Positions 16,782-25,136 of a DNA stretch of 64,000 bases are shown in pieces. Source of the stretch: an uncultured Allomuricauda sp. (lineage in GTDB: Bacteria; Bacteroidota; Bacteroidia; Flavobacteriales; Flavobacteriaceae); NCBI RefSeq assembly GCF_947499695.1, contig NZ_CANMPQ010000001.1, positions 1 to 64,000 on the forward strand, written 5' to 3'. Numbering within the stretch: the stretch's first letter is position 1; each line of letters begins with the position of its first letter. Under the pieces are notes generated by a model, which saw only the letters and a program-made list of their open reading frames with translations, was not told the origin of the DNA and searched no databases. A program made the translations under genes and the position numbers.

Positions 16782-19256
16782 TTAGTCTACCATAAAAAGT
16801 GCGTTGGCAAAAAACAGTTTTCCATTTTCCCAGAAGCCTCTGAACAAAGGATTGTCAACCATATAAACTACACGCCCCTTTCCGAAAGATTCAACACCGA
16901 ATACCAACGAATTGTTGACCTTTTTTTGTGCTTCACTTCCTGCAAATCCAGAAACAGGTTTGGTTGTACTCTCTAAATAGACCGCATTGCCACTTTTTAA
17001 ATAGTTGTAGCTGGCACTTCCAAGTTTAAGGCTAAAGTAATCGGAACCGTAACCGTATGCCAATGGATGGGTATTATCCACTTTTGTTTTGAAAATGGCG
17101 CCGGTAATTAGATTTTTAATACGCTCTCGTTGGGTATTTTTATGTGGTTTAGGTTTTGGCTTAGCCGTATCCTTGGCCATCTCTTTCTTTTTGATTCCAA
17201 ATCCTTTTTCCCCATCAATACCATTGATTGCTCCGCCCATGGCTACTAGCTTGCCACCACTTTTTACCCACGCTTTCAATTTTTTCAATTGATCTTCGGA
17301 AATGGAGCTTCCATAATTCCCACCCGGGAGGATGAGAATCTGATAGTCGTTTAAATCCACATTCTTCCAATAATCACTATCAATTACGGTGATGGGATAA
17401 TTCAACTGTTGCTCAAAAAAGTGCCAGATTTCACCAAAACGAAGTGTTGAAGTAGGTTTTCCGGATAAGATGGCGATTTTAGGTTTGGTAATCATTTTTA
17501 CATAAGAAGACCCAAAATCTTTTCCCGAGTCTACAAACCCTGTCTCAACAGAAATGAGCTTGGTATGATACTTCTTTCTGATTTGATTCAGTACCGAAAT
17601 AAAATCGGCCTTATTTTGGTTATCAGCTTTGGTAATAATCAAGCTACCCCTTTTAAAAGATTTCCCTTCCAATGTAAAAGGATGATCTGTTTTACGAACT
17701 CTAATACCATTTTTTAGAAGATCAGCAAGAAAACGGGCGTCTTCCATACTGTTCCAATCAGCAATATGCGCATAGGCACTTTCCTTGAAAGTAGAAGGTC
17801 CTGAATTGATATGAACTATAGGGTCGTCTACATTGGCACTTCCAGAACTTTTTGCGTTTATCACCGACTGAGTAGCAATGGCATTCAATCCATAGGCATA
17901 TGGCAGTGACCACGCTGTGATATCGTAGGTCAATGAATCACTTAACTTGGCTTTTGGTTCAAACAGGACTTTTACAAGTGTTCCTTTCGATTGGTTGGTG
18001 GATACCACAACACTATTGTCTGATACTGGCATGGTCCCACTAGCTCCTGTAGCATAATTGAAACCTTTTACAGAACCTTTTGCAGGGGTTCCCCATTCAA
18101 TTTTATGTTTTGATAATAATTGTTTTAAGGCAATGATTTTATCTTCATCTCCATTCAATACATAGTTTTTATACTTGAAACTTTTGTTTTTATAAAAGTT
18201 ACGAAACTCGGTATTCAATTTATCAGCGTTGTTTGCAGATACTTCCACCGTAGACAAACCTGTTGTATGGTGATGGGCTATTCTGTCCTTTAGGGTCAGT
18301 GTATCTCCAATTTTTGTAATAACACCAAGACCTCCACGTCCGCTTCCGCCTTGTTCGTATGTCATGCCAATTGCTCCGTTATATGTAGGATAGGTATCAC
18401 CATAACTGGGATAGAATAGATCAAAAATCTCTTTGGTAAAGTAAAACCAGCCGTTGGCATCAAAATATTTTGCGTGGTTTTTCCCTAAAGTGACCTGGAA
18501 GTCGCGTTGAAAGCTTGTAATTACTTCGTGGTAAGGTTCTGCAGCAGGAGCAAAGTAGTATGGATTATCTACTCCCTGCTCATGGAAATCTACATGCACA
18601 TGCGGTAACCATTCATTATACACTTTAATGCGTTGTTGGCTTTCAACTTGTGTAAGCCATGCCCAATCTCTATTTAAATCGAACATATAGTGGTTACTTC
18701 GCCCATTCCACCAACCTTCATGGTGTTCCTTACTGTTCGGGTCTACCTGGTGCGGTGCGTTTTTATATTGGTTATACCAATTGCTATAGCGATCACGACC
18801 GTCAGGGTTGATACATGGGTCCATTATGACTACGCTATTATCCAGATAAGAGCTTTTGGTAGTCAATAGTTCATATATGGTTTGCATGGAGGCTTCAGTG
18901 CTTACACTTTCGTTTCCATGAACGTTGTAGCTCAACCATACAATGGCCTTGGAAGAATTTCCAGTACCTTGGGTATCTTTCAAATGTTCCTGTCTTATAC
19001 GCTCAAGGTTAGACATATTATTTGCAGATGATACATATGCCAATAATAAAGGTCTGCGCTCATTGGTTTGTCCGTATACAGTAAGCTTTACGCGGTCAGA
19101 AGCTTCTTTGGCAAGGTATTCATAGTAATCCACCACCTCGTGGTGTCTTGTGAATTCAGTTCCCAGTTCGTAGCCCAAAAATTCTGAAGGAGATTTAAGT
19201 TGAGCTGTGGATACAATAGAAAAAAGGAAAGACGATAAAAGTAAAAATCTTGTCAT
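16782..19256 (-). CDS. Exported M14 zinc carboxypeptidase with C-terminal GATase-like domain
   Basis: The 824-residue exported peptidase has a signal peptide, the M14 zinc-carboxypeptidase domain (residues 25-340) with zinc ligands in the HxxE motif of NVHGNESVS and the downstream histidine in VDFHEQG, the substrate-binding arginine region around DRYSNWYNQY, and the family aromatic residues. Residues about 345-500 form a beta-rich linker and residues about 600-800 a class I glutamine amidotransferase-like fold (ILPGGNYGSS, AWVKSGGKLVAMGG). The latter lacks a clear catalytic cysteine, so it is likely structural or binding. It may degrade peptides or cell-wall material in the periplasm or outside. 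Confidence 0.86.
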   Translation of the reverse strand: MTRFLLLSSFLFSIVSTAQLKSPSEFLGYELGTEFTRHHEVVDYYEYLAKEASDRVKLTVYGQTNERRPLLLAYVSSANNMSNLERIRQEHLKDTQGTGNSSKAIVWLSYNVHGNESVSTEASMQTIYELLTTKSSYLDNSVVIMDPCINPDGRDRYSNWYNQYKNAPHQVDPNSKEHHEGWWNGRSNHYMFDLNRDWAWLTQVESQQRIKVYNEWLPHVHVDFHEQGVDNPYYFAPAAEPYHEVITSFQRDFQVTLGKNHAKYFDANGWFYFTKEIFDLFYPSYGDTYPTYNGAIGMTYEQGGSGRGGLGVITKIGDTLTLKDRIAHHHTTGLSTVEVSANNADKLNTEFRNFYKNKSFKYKNYVLNGDEDKIIALKQLLSKHKIEWGTPAKGSVKGFNYATGASGTMPVSDNSVVVSTNQSKGTLVKVLFEPKAKLSDSLTYDITAWSLPYAYGLNAIATQSVINAKSSGSANVDDPIVHINSGPSTFKESAYAHIADWNSMEDARFLADLLKNGIRVRKTDHPFTLEGKSFKRGSLIITKADNQNKADFISVLNQIRKKYHTKLISVETGFVDSGKDFGSSYVKMITKPKIAILSGKPTSTLRFGEIWHFFEQQLNYPITVIDSDYWKNVDLNDYQILILPGGNYGSSISEDQLKKLKAWVKSGGKLVAMGGAINGIDGEKGFGIKKKEMAKDTAKPKPKPHKNTQRERIKNLITGAIFKTKVDNTHPLAYGYGSDYFSLKLGSASYNYLKSGNAVYLESTTKPVSGFAGSEAQKKVNNSLVFGVESFGKGRVVYMVDNPLFRGFWENGKLFFANALFMVD

Positions 19257-19350
19257 TTAGAGAGAATTAGTCTGTCCAAATCTAACAATAAATTCATGAA
19301 CAATCATGCTACTTTTAGCACCATCGACTATAGTCTTAAAGCAATTAACG

Positions 19351-19358
19351 TATTTTTA
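19351..19358 (+). promoter_or_regulatory. Candidate -7 box of bshC
   Basis: TATTTTTA lies 50 bases before the bshC start and is close to the Bacteroidota TAnnTTTG consensus. It is a weak match, with no strict -33 partner seen. Confidence 0.35.
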
Positions 19359-19408
19359 GGATTAGAAAAAAAGAAGAGGTTTATCTTTAGCCCGATATTT
19401 CAACTTTA

Positions 19409-21010
19409 ATGGAAGTAGATTGTATACCGTTCAAGGAAACAGGTTATTTTTCCAAACTTATTTGCGATTATCTTGACCAAGAAAAGGGCCTTGAGCCTTT
19501 TTTCAACAGATTTCCGGATATAAAGAATTTCAAAAATCAGATTCAAGAAAAGGAATCTCATTTCCCAGAAGCTTTTAGACCTATTTTGGTGAATGCCCTT
19601 AAGGAGCAGTATCAATCCATCAAGGTTTCAGAGGAAACTGCAAATAATCTTTCACTTCTGGGTGATAAAAAGACATTTACTGTTGTTACCGGTCATCAGT
19701 TAAATCTGTTTACTGGTCCATTATACTTTCTATACAAAATAATATCAACCATCAACCTGACAAAACAACTGAAAGAAGCTTATCCAAAGTATGATTTTGT
19801 CCCGGTGTATTGGATGGCCACGGAAGACCATGATTTTGACGAAATCAACTATTTCAATTTTAAAGGACAGAAAGTACAATGGAATAGAGATGCATCAGGA
19901 GCGGTCGGCACTTTAAAAACTGAGGGTCTGGAAGCAGTTTTCAATACTTTTTCTGCAGAATTGGGCAATTCTTCGAATGCAAAATGGTTGAAAGAGCTTT
20001 TTCAACAAGCGTATCTGAATCATAAAAATTTGACAGATGCCACCAGGTTTCTCGCAAACCAACTTTTTGGTGCTTATGGTTTGGTGATTGTTGATGGAGA
20101 TGATGCACAGCTTAAAACGTTATTGGTTCCTCATGCGAAAAAGGACATTTTTGACCACATTCCTTATAACAAAGTGTCGGCATCGATTGAAGTACTTAAG
20201 GAAGTTTCATCCGATTACTCCATTCAGGTTAATCCAAGAGAGATTAACTATTTTTATTTAACTGATGGATTGCGAGAACGCATTGTTAGAGAGCATGACA
20301 TTTTTAAAGTAAACAATACTGACATCCAATTTTCACAAAGTGAATTGGAGAGTGAACTCCAAAATCACCCTGAACGGTTTTCGCCGAATGTGATTGCACG
20401 GCCCCTATACCAAGAAACCATTTTACCGAACCTCTGCTATATTGGAGGAGGAGGGGAACTGGCCTATTGGTTGGAGCTGAAATCGTATTTTGAAACGATA
20501 GATGTCCCTTTTCCCATGTTGCTGCTTCGCAATTCAGCCTTAGTACTAACTGATAAGCAAGCTAAAAAGGTTGAAAAGTTAGATTTGAAAATTTCCGATT
20601 TGTTCTTGAAACAGAACAGTTTTATCAATAAGAAGATTCGGGAAATCTCCAATATTGATATTGACTTTTCAACCCAGAAAAAACACTTGGAAGAACAATT
20701 CAGTTCTATGTACCAATTGGCCGAGGAAACGGACAAAACTTTTATCGGAGCGGTTAAAGCTCAAGAGGTAAAACAGAAGAAAGGTCTGGATGCTTTGGAA
20801 AAGAGATTGCTACAAGCCCAAAAGCGAAAACTAAAAGACCATGTTGTGCGCATGACCGACATTCAAAATGAGTTGTTCCCAAACCAATCATTGCAGGAAC
20901 GTCAATTGAACTTTTCAGAATTGTATTTGGAAATGGGGGAAACACTTATTCCTACCCTAATGGATGCACTTAATCCGCTAACAGACCAATTTATTGTTGT
21001 GAAGTACTAA
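19409..21010 (+). CDS. bshC: Bacillithiol biosynthesis cysteine-adding enzyme BshC
   Basis: The 533-residue enzyme adds cysteine to glucosaminyl-malate, the last step of bacillithiol synthesis, the low-molecular-weight thiol of Bacteroidota and Firmicutes. The N-terminus MEVDCIPFKETGYFSKLICDYL and the core VVTGHQLNLFTGPLYFLYKI, FVPVYWMATEDHDFDEINYF match the family. The C-terminal third is a long coiled coil (KKHLEEQFSSMYQLAEETDK). No bshA or bshB is within the window. It has an independent divergent promoter against the M14 gene and is followed by a 245-bp gap. Confidence 0.95.
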   Translation: MEVDCIPFKETGYFSKLICDYLDQEKGLEPFFNRFPDIKNFKNQIQEKESHFPEAFRPILVNALKEQYQSIKVSEETANNLSLLGDKKTFTVVTGHQLNLFTGPLYFLYKIISTINLTKQLKEAYPKYDFVPVYWMATEDHDFDEINYFNFKGQKVQWNRDASGAVGTLKTEGLEAVFNTFSAELGNSSNAKWLKELFQQAYLNHKNLTDATRFLANQLFGAYGLVIVDGDDAQLKTLLVPHAKKDIFDHIPYNKVSASIEVLKEVSSDYSIQVNPREINYFYLTDGLRERIVREHDIFKVNNTDIQFSQSELESELQNHPERFSPNVIARPLYQETILPNLCYIGGGGELAYWLELKSYFETIDVPFPMLLLRNSALVLTDKQAKKVEKLDLKISDLFLKQNSFINKKIREISNIDIDFSTQKKHLEEQFSSMYQLAEETDKTFIGAVKAQEVKQKKGLDALEKRLLQAQKRKLKDHVVRMTDIQNELFPNQSLQERQLNFSELYLEMGETLIPTLMDALNPLTDQFIVVKY

Positions 21011-21195
21011 ATTCTAGTTTACGTAATATATTGAAAATCAATTCAGTAACCATCATCTTCATAAGATTTTATAAAAAAGATAGAAATGTGGTAGGGTATC
21101 TTATCCCTGAGTTGTTCTATATATGAAAATTGCTATGAAATTTTCAACAAACATGAGTGGTATACTCATATGTTTAGGTTGGTTTTGATTTTATT

Positions 21196-21230
21196 AAAAG
21201 CCCCGGAGTGGTTCCCGGGGCTTTTGTTTT
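21196..21230 (-). terminator. Bidirectional hairpin terminator after the aerolysin-like gene
   Basis: A stem of 11 bp (AAAAGCCCCGG at 21196-21206 with CCGGGGCTTTT at 21215-21225) has an 8-base loop. On the minus strand it lies just beyond the toxin-like gene's stop codon (21256); on the plus strand it is followed by GTTTTAAC, so it can also stop readthrough from bshC. Its sequence resembles the hairpin at 25092-25125 after the CDC-like gene. Confidence 0.85.
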
Positions 21231-21255
21231 AACTAACCTAACTAACTCTGAATGT

Positions 21256-22941
21256 TTAATTGGTACAGGCGTCCGGAATATCTCTGGTCACTATTTCTTT
21301 TGAAATTAAATGACTAATTACGGTAGTGCCTCTAAGTGTTATATCGATAAAGTCAGAACCAATCTCATTTATTACACCTGAAAAACCATTAAAGTTGAAT
21401 TGTGACATAATTTCTAATCCACTTAAAGCAGTCCCATTTTGATAATCCCCACGAATACGATATTCTTGGACATAGGGTACACGGATGTTTTCGTACTCTT
21501 GATAAATATCCGCTGCAGCGGTTCCTCTACCAGCCGGAACAGTAATGGTTCTTTTAGATGAAAGCTCTAAAGTTTCTGAAGTGCTGGTCTCTGCAGTTTC
21601 TGTTCGGGTTTCTGTTGTGGTATGCCCAACACTTAAACCTGCCGTTACAGAGGCTGTCGTTGAATTGGAGGCTCCAAAAAATTGTGTATTCACGCTAGTT
21701 TCTACCGTAGAAGAAATTGTTGTGGACAAACTCGCTTCCACGGAAGTCGCCACCTGAATGGATTCAGACCATGAGTAGGTGTCCGTTCTGGTCAAAGTTT
21801 TTACTACCCCAACTTCATCGGTCAATGGGCCGCTACTACAATTTTTAAGAGCTGTATTATAAGCAGCGATAGTTTTTGATGGAGGAAGTATTGGGGCTAG
21901 AAAACTAGTGTTACGTGATTCGAAGTTCCAGTCAATTTCAAAATTTAAAATTCTAAAATGTGAGGGAGTTTCCACAGTTTGGGAAGTTATGGACGCCAAA
22001 CTTGCCGAAGCAATTAAAGGGATATTCGTGGTCTGCGGAATGATAAAAAATTTGCCCGTGTCCATTTTTTGAATCTTAAATTGATAGTTGGTCCGTGAAG
22101 CAGCATCTGGAGTGTTGCCACCATTTGTGGTATAGTTCGCCTCAGATTGCACGTTTAATCTATTGTTGGCATCCATGTACAGATAATGTTTTTTACTTCC
22201 GTTGGGGTTAAAAATATTGAAGATATTATTTTCAGCATCTACAGTTTCAAATCTAAATTTGGTAAACGGAATAGTCTGTTGTGTATCGTTTATATAGTCC
22301 AAATCTGAAGCTCTACGCACCCTAACTTCAGTATCAAGATCAGTTGTGGATGTGCGCAAAGTTGCTGAGGGAGCTCCAAAAACCGAAGTAATGCTGGCAT
22401 CTAAAATTTGCAGGTAATAATCTACTTCTGGGTTTAAAACTATGGGGTTGATATCGATTTTGGTCGGGTCGTCTACCTCAGTTTCCGAAGGACTGGATGT
22501 GAAAGACTTTTTAGTGCTGGTAAATACAGCTAGGACTTCACCAAGAGCATTTTCAACAGTGATACTCATGGCCACACCATCTTCAAGCTCATTCCTTTCC
22601 GTTTCTGATAGGTCTTTATTTTCAAATGAAAAGCTTGCTAAAAAGGTATCCTGACCTATGTTGGCATCATAATCACCTGCTTTTTCTCCTTCGGATATGG
22701 TAATAATAGCCTTAGTTGGAGCGTATCCCTTTCGTTTTAAACTTCGTGCACTAATGCTAAGGCCCAATTGCCCCTCATCTACTTCATATTCATTGGTGTC
22801 AACATTGGACTGGGTAGTTTCCAATTCCGAATTGGGTCCAGGTGGCATGGTTGTCCCAGGGTCATCTTTGCTGCATGCTACGACCGTAATAAGCAGGAGT
22901 AGTGTAAAAATTCGATTGAATACTAGATTTGTTGTTTTCAT
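21256..22941 (-). CDS. Aerolysin/ETX-MTX2-like pore-forming lipoprotein (candidate)
   Basis: The 561-residue product starts at ATG 22941 (a GTG lies directly before it) with lipobox VVAC and Cys23, followed by SKDD. Residues about 30-240 are a beta-rich domain, and residues 240-360 a trefoil- or lectin-like part (HYLYMDANNRLNV, YQFKIQKMDTGKFFIIPQ). From residue about 380 the pattern changes to long Ser/Thr-rich amphipathic strands (SIQVATSVEASLSTTISSTV, GLSVGHTTTETRTETAETST), then a turn KRTITVPAGRGT and an YENIRVPYV strand. This is typical of the aerolysin/epsilon-toxin/MTX2 stem and pre-stem region. It would be a surface or secreted lipoprotein that could insert into membranes. It is an inference from composition and motifs, not a database hit. 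The gene is the last of a regulator-toxin cassette. Confidence 0.62.
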   Translation of the reverse strand: MKTTNLVFNRIFTLLLLITVVACSKDDPGTTMPPGPNSELETTQSNVDTNEYEVDEGQLGLSISARSLKRKGYAPTKAIITISEGEKAGDYDANIGQDTFLASFSFENKDLSETERNELEDGVAMSITVENALGEVLAVFTSTKKSFTSSPSETEVDDPTKIDINPIVLNPEVDYYLQILDASITSVFGAPSATLRTSTTDLDTEVRVRRASDLDYINDTQQTIPFTKFRFETVDAENNIFNIFNPNGSKKHYLYMDANNRLNVQSEANYTTNGGNTPDAASRTNYQFKIQKMDTGKFFIIPQTTNIPLIASASLASITSQTVETPSHFRILNFEIDWNFESRNTSFLAPILPPSKTIAAYNTALKNCSSGPLTDEVGVVKTLTRTDTYSWSESIQVATSVEASLSTTISSTVETSVNTQFFGASNSTTASVTAGLSVGHTTTETRTETAETSTSETLELSSKRTITVPAGRGTAAADIYQEYENIRVPYVQEYRIRGDYQNGTALSGLEIMSQFNFNGFSGVINEIGSDFIDITLRGTTVISHLISKEIVTRDIPDACTN

Positions 22942-22944
22942 CAC

Positions 22945-23056
22945 TTTTTGTTTTGCGGGTTAAACTTGATTGTTGTTTTGTGTGACCTGCCCGGGAAACG
23001 GTCTGCAGCCCTTAGCCGAGCAAGACCACAAAACGGTTGTCAACTTAATGACACTA
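22945..23056 (-). promoter_or_regulatory. Conserved 5' leader of the aerolysin-like gene (copy A)
   Basis: This stretch on the minus strand lies between the probable transcription start (about 23050) and the start codon. Positions about 22931-23039 match positions 27028-27136 almost base for base. The core at 22975-23034 can fold: GTTTTGTG pairs with CACAAAAC, an internal loop, CUU/AGG, then GCUCGG with CCGGGC. Copy B has CCGAGC here, so U-A is replaced by U-G without losing the stem. The loop contains AGACC, which can alternatively pair with GGTCT on the 5' side, so two exclusive structures are possible. Candidate RNA regulator, operator or mRNA stabiliser. Confidence 0.6.
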
Positions 23057-23064
23057 CAAACCTA
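23057..23064 (-). promoter_or_regulatory. Promoter -7 box of the aerolysin-like gene
   Basis: TAGGTTTG is an exact match to the Bacteroidota -7 element TAnnTTTG, read on the minus strand, 116 bases before the start codon. There is no -33 TTG element, which fits an activator-dependent promoter. Confidence 0.65.
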
Positions 23065-23095
23065 AAGTGCTGATTTTGAGGAATGAAAAAACTTA

Positions 23096-23147
23096 GGTGG
23101 ACAACAGGTGGACACCTTAAACATATGTATGGGACAATTGGTGGACA
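23096..23147 (-). promoter_or_regulatory. Operator repeats (GGTGGACA) upstream of the aerolysin-like gene
   Basis: GGTGGACA occurs at 23096-23103, 23107-23114 (11-bp pitch) and 23140-23147, with a degenerate GGGACA at 23131-23136, also 11 bp before the last copy. The closest repeat ends 31 bases upstream of the -7 box. The arrangement matches that of the other cassette, with a different repeat sequence. The likely binder is the LuxR-type regulator encoded at 23167-25026. Confidence 0.62.
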
Positions 23148-23166
23148 GGCTTGAGAACGCTTGTTT

Positions 23167-25026
23167 TTAAAGGGATAACACTAAATCTTGTAAAGAGTCT
23201 TCCGTAGTAATATCCAACTTTTTGCGGAGTCGATAACGGGCTTTTTTGATGCCTTCTTGGGATATGTTCAAGATATTGGCAATCTCTTTTGAGGACAGAT
23301 TCATCTTTAAAAGAGCCAGTAAACGGAGTTCGTTAGAAGTTACTTCCGGGTATTTTGATTTTACATTACTGTTGAAGTCTTTATGAACTTCTTCAAAGTA
23401 GCGGGCAAAATTTTCCCAATTGTTATCGTCCTGCAAATCAAAATTGATGGTTCTGATAAGTTGTTGATATCCCTTTTTGGACTCCTCATTTTCTTTGAGT
23501 TCTTGGGCCTTTTGTTTTAAACTTTCCAAGACTTCGTTCTTTTTGGCTAAATGCAAAGCATGCGTAGTGAGTTCTTTCTTTTTAAAGGCGAGTTCGGCAT
23601 CAACTTTCTCTTTTTCGAGTTTGTTGCGGTTTAGTTTTTGGCGGATTCCATAAAATCCAATCAGAGATAATACCAGTAAACCACCCAGGAGTATTTTTTG
23701 AAGGGTGCTGATTTCAGCTTGTTGTTCCAACACGGTAATTTCTTTTTCTTGAAGAGCGATTTGCTGTTCCTTTTTTTCAGTTTCGTACTGTGTTTTAAGT
23801 TCCTCGATTTGCTTGAATTTACTTGAATTAAATATGGAATCTTTCAACTCTTCAAATTTTTTTCTATTCTTAAGAGCCTTTTCATACAAACCCATTTTTT
23901 CTTGAATCCTAGATCTATTGTAGAAAGCATCCTTTAAATAAACCAAGGACCCAACGGAATCGGCTAAATGAATAGACCTAGCATTAAACTCCAGGGCTTT
24001 TGTATACTCTTTTTTGCCTCGATATGCATTTGTGATATCATTATAACCGATTATTTCATTATTGACAGATCCTCTTTTTTTTGCAGTATTGATTGAGTTG
24101 AAAAAATATTCCAGAGCCTTATCATATTCTTTCTGTTCCATGAAAACTGCGCCAATGTTCCCCAAGTTGGCGGCAACATAATCATCCCTGTTCATGGCGT
24201 AGCTAACCTCTAAACTATTATGATAGTTTTCTAAGGATTTATCATACTCTTTCAAATGAAAGAAAAGTGAACCTATCTCCATGTAAACATTTGCCTGCCA
24301 TCGTTTATCATCTTGTTCTTTAAAGATTTCCAAGCTTTCGGAAAGTGGTTGAAGGACATCATCATAGTTACCTCGAAGAAGTTCAATTCTACCGTACTTC
24401 GCTTTTAATATCCCTGATTTCATCGGTTTTGGAATACTTAAAGTATCCAAAGCTCTCAGCGAAAACAATAAATTTTCAACTGCTTTCTTGTAGTTGCCTT
24501 GATCAACATAAGTGGTTGATTTCTGAGAAAAAGCATCGGAAATCAACTCTCCGTTTTCCAAGTTTTTCGCTATTTGTATGGTTTCATCGCAGAGGCTTAA
24601 GGCCTTCTCGAAGCTTCCTTCAAGATTTTCCAACCTAGTCCAATTTAAGAGAATTTCATATTGATTTTTTAAATCATTTAACTCTTCATAAATAGCTTTT
24701 GCTAGCTTGGAATAATAGGTGGTAGAGTCAAGATTTCTACTGGCCCCAAAGTATTTGGCTATGTTTCGGTAAGCATTGGCCTTTCCTTTTGTATAATCTA
24801 TTTTTTTGGATAAGTCCAATTGTTCTTTTGCATAACCTATTGCTTTCTCTGAAGTTTCTCGGCTGAATTCAACTTTAAAAAGCTCGTCTAAAGTCTTTAC
24901 TTTTTCAATACCAGCGGTTTGGGAATGGTATACTTTTAAGATACTATCTAATTTCTGTTTTTCCTGCCCAAGAGCAAATAGAGAAAAACCAAGAAATATA
25001 AAAAGGAGGGAGATTGAGGTTTTCAT
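23167..25026 (-). CDS. Membrane TPR regulator with C-terminal LuxR-type HTH (module A)
   Basis: The 619-residue protein has a signal peptide (MKTSISLLFIFLGFSLFALG), about eight tetratricopeptide repeats in the periplasm (residues 40-400, with AAN/YxxG phrases such as NYDDVLQPLSESLEIF and YDKALEYFFNSIN), one transmembrane helix (about residues 442-462), a cytoplasmic coiled coil (NRNKLEKEKVDAELAFKKKE) and a helix-turn-helix near the C-terminus (SSKEIANILNISQEGIKKAR). This is a one-piece membrane sensor-regulator. It is upstream of the aerolysin-like gene on the same strand and is a paralogue of the protein at 27275-29119. It probably activates the adjacent promoter; that is inferred. Confidence 0.88.
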   Translation of the reverse strand: MKTSISLLFIFLGFSLFALGQEKQKLDSILKVYHSQTAGIEKVKTLDELFKVEFSRETSEKAIGYAKEQLDLSKKIDYTKGKANAYRNIAKYFGASRNLDSTTYYSKLAKAIYEELNDLKNQYEILLNWTRLENLEGSFEKALSLCDETIQIAKNLENGELISDAFSQKSTTYVDQGNYKKAVENLLFSLRALDTLSIPKPMKSGILKAKYGRIELLRGNYDDVLQPLSESLEIFKEQDDKRWQANVYMEIGSLFFHLKEYDKSLENYHNSLEVSYAMNRDDYVAANLGNIGAVFMEQKEYDKALEYFFNSINTAKKRGSVNNEIIGYNDITNAYRGKKEYTKALEFNARSIHLADSVGSLVYLKDAFYNRSRIQEKMGLYEKALKNRKKFEELKDSIFNSSKFKQIEELKTQYETEKKEQQIALQEKEITVLEQQAEISTLQKILLGGLLVLSLIGFYGIRQKLNRNKLEKEKVDAELAFKKKELTTHALHLAKKNEVLESLKQKAQELKENEESKKGYQQLIRTINFDLQDDNNWENFARYFEEVHKDFNSNVKSKYPEVTSNELRLLALLKMNLSSKEIANILNISQEGIKKARYRLRKKLDITTEDSLQDLVLSL

Positions 25027-25044
25027 GAAGGTTGGATTACCAAC

Positions 25045-25052
25045 TAAAAATA
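25045..25052 (-). promoter_or_regulatory. Candidate -7 box of the module A regulator gene
   Basis: TATTTTTA on the minus strand, 19 bases before ATG 25026. The second regulator gene has the same octamer 21 bases before its ATG. Confidence 0.45.
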
Positions 25053-25091
25053 GGGATTTTAAACCAAGCTTTTGAAAAAGAGGTGTTTATA

Positions 25092-25125
25092 AAAAGCCCC
25101 GAGGTGATTCCGGGGCTTTTGTTTT
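25092..25125 (-). terminator. Hairpin terminator after the CDC-like gene
   Basis: A stem AAAAGCCCCG (25092-25101) with CGGGGCTTTT (25111-25120), loop AGGTGATTC, sits just beyond the stop codon of the CDC-like gene at 25137. It is nearly the same hairpin as at 21196-21230, on both sides having T-rich tails. Confidence 0.85.
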
Positions 25126-25136
25126 AAAATGGTTGT

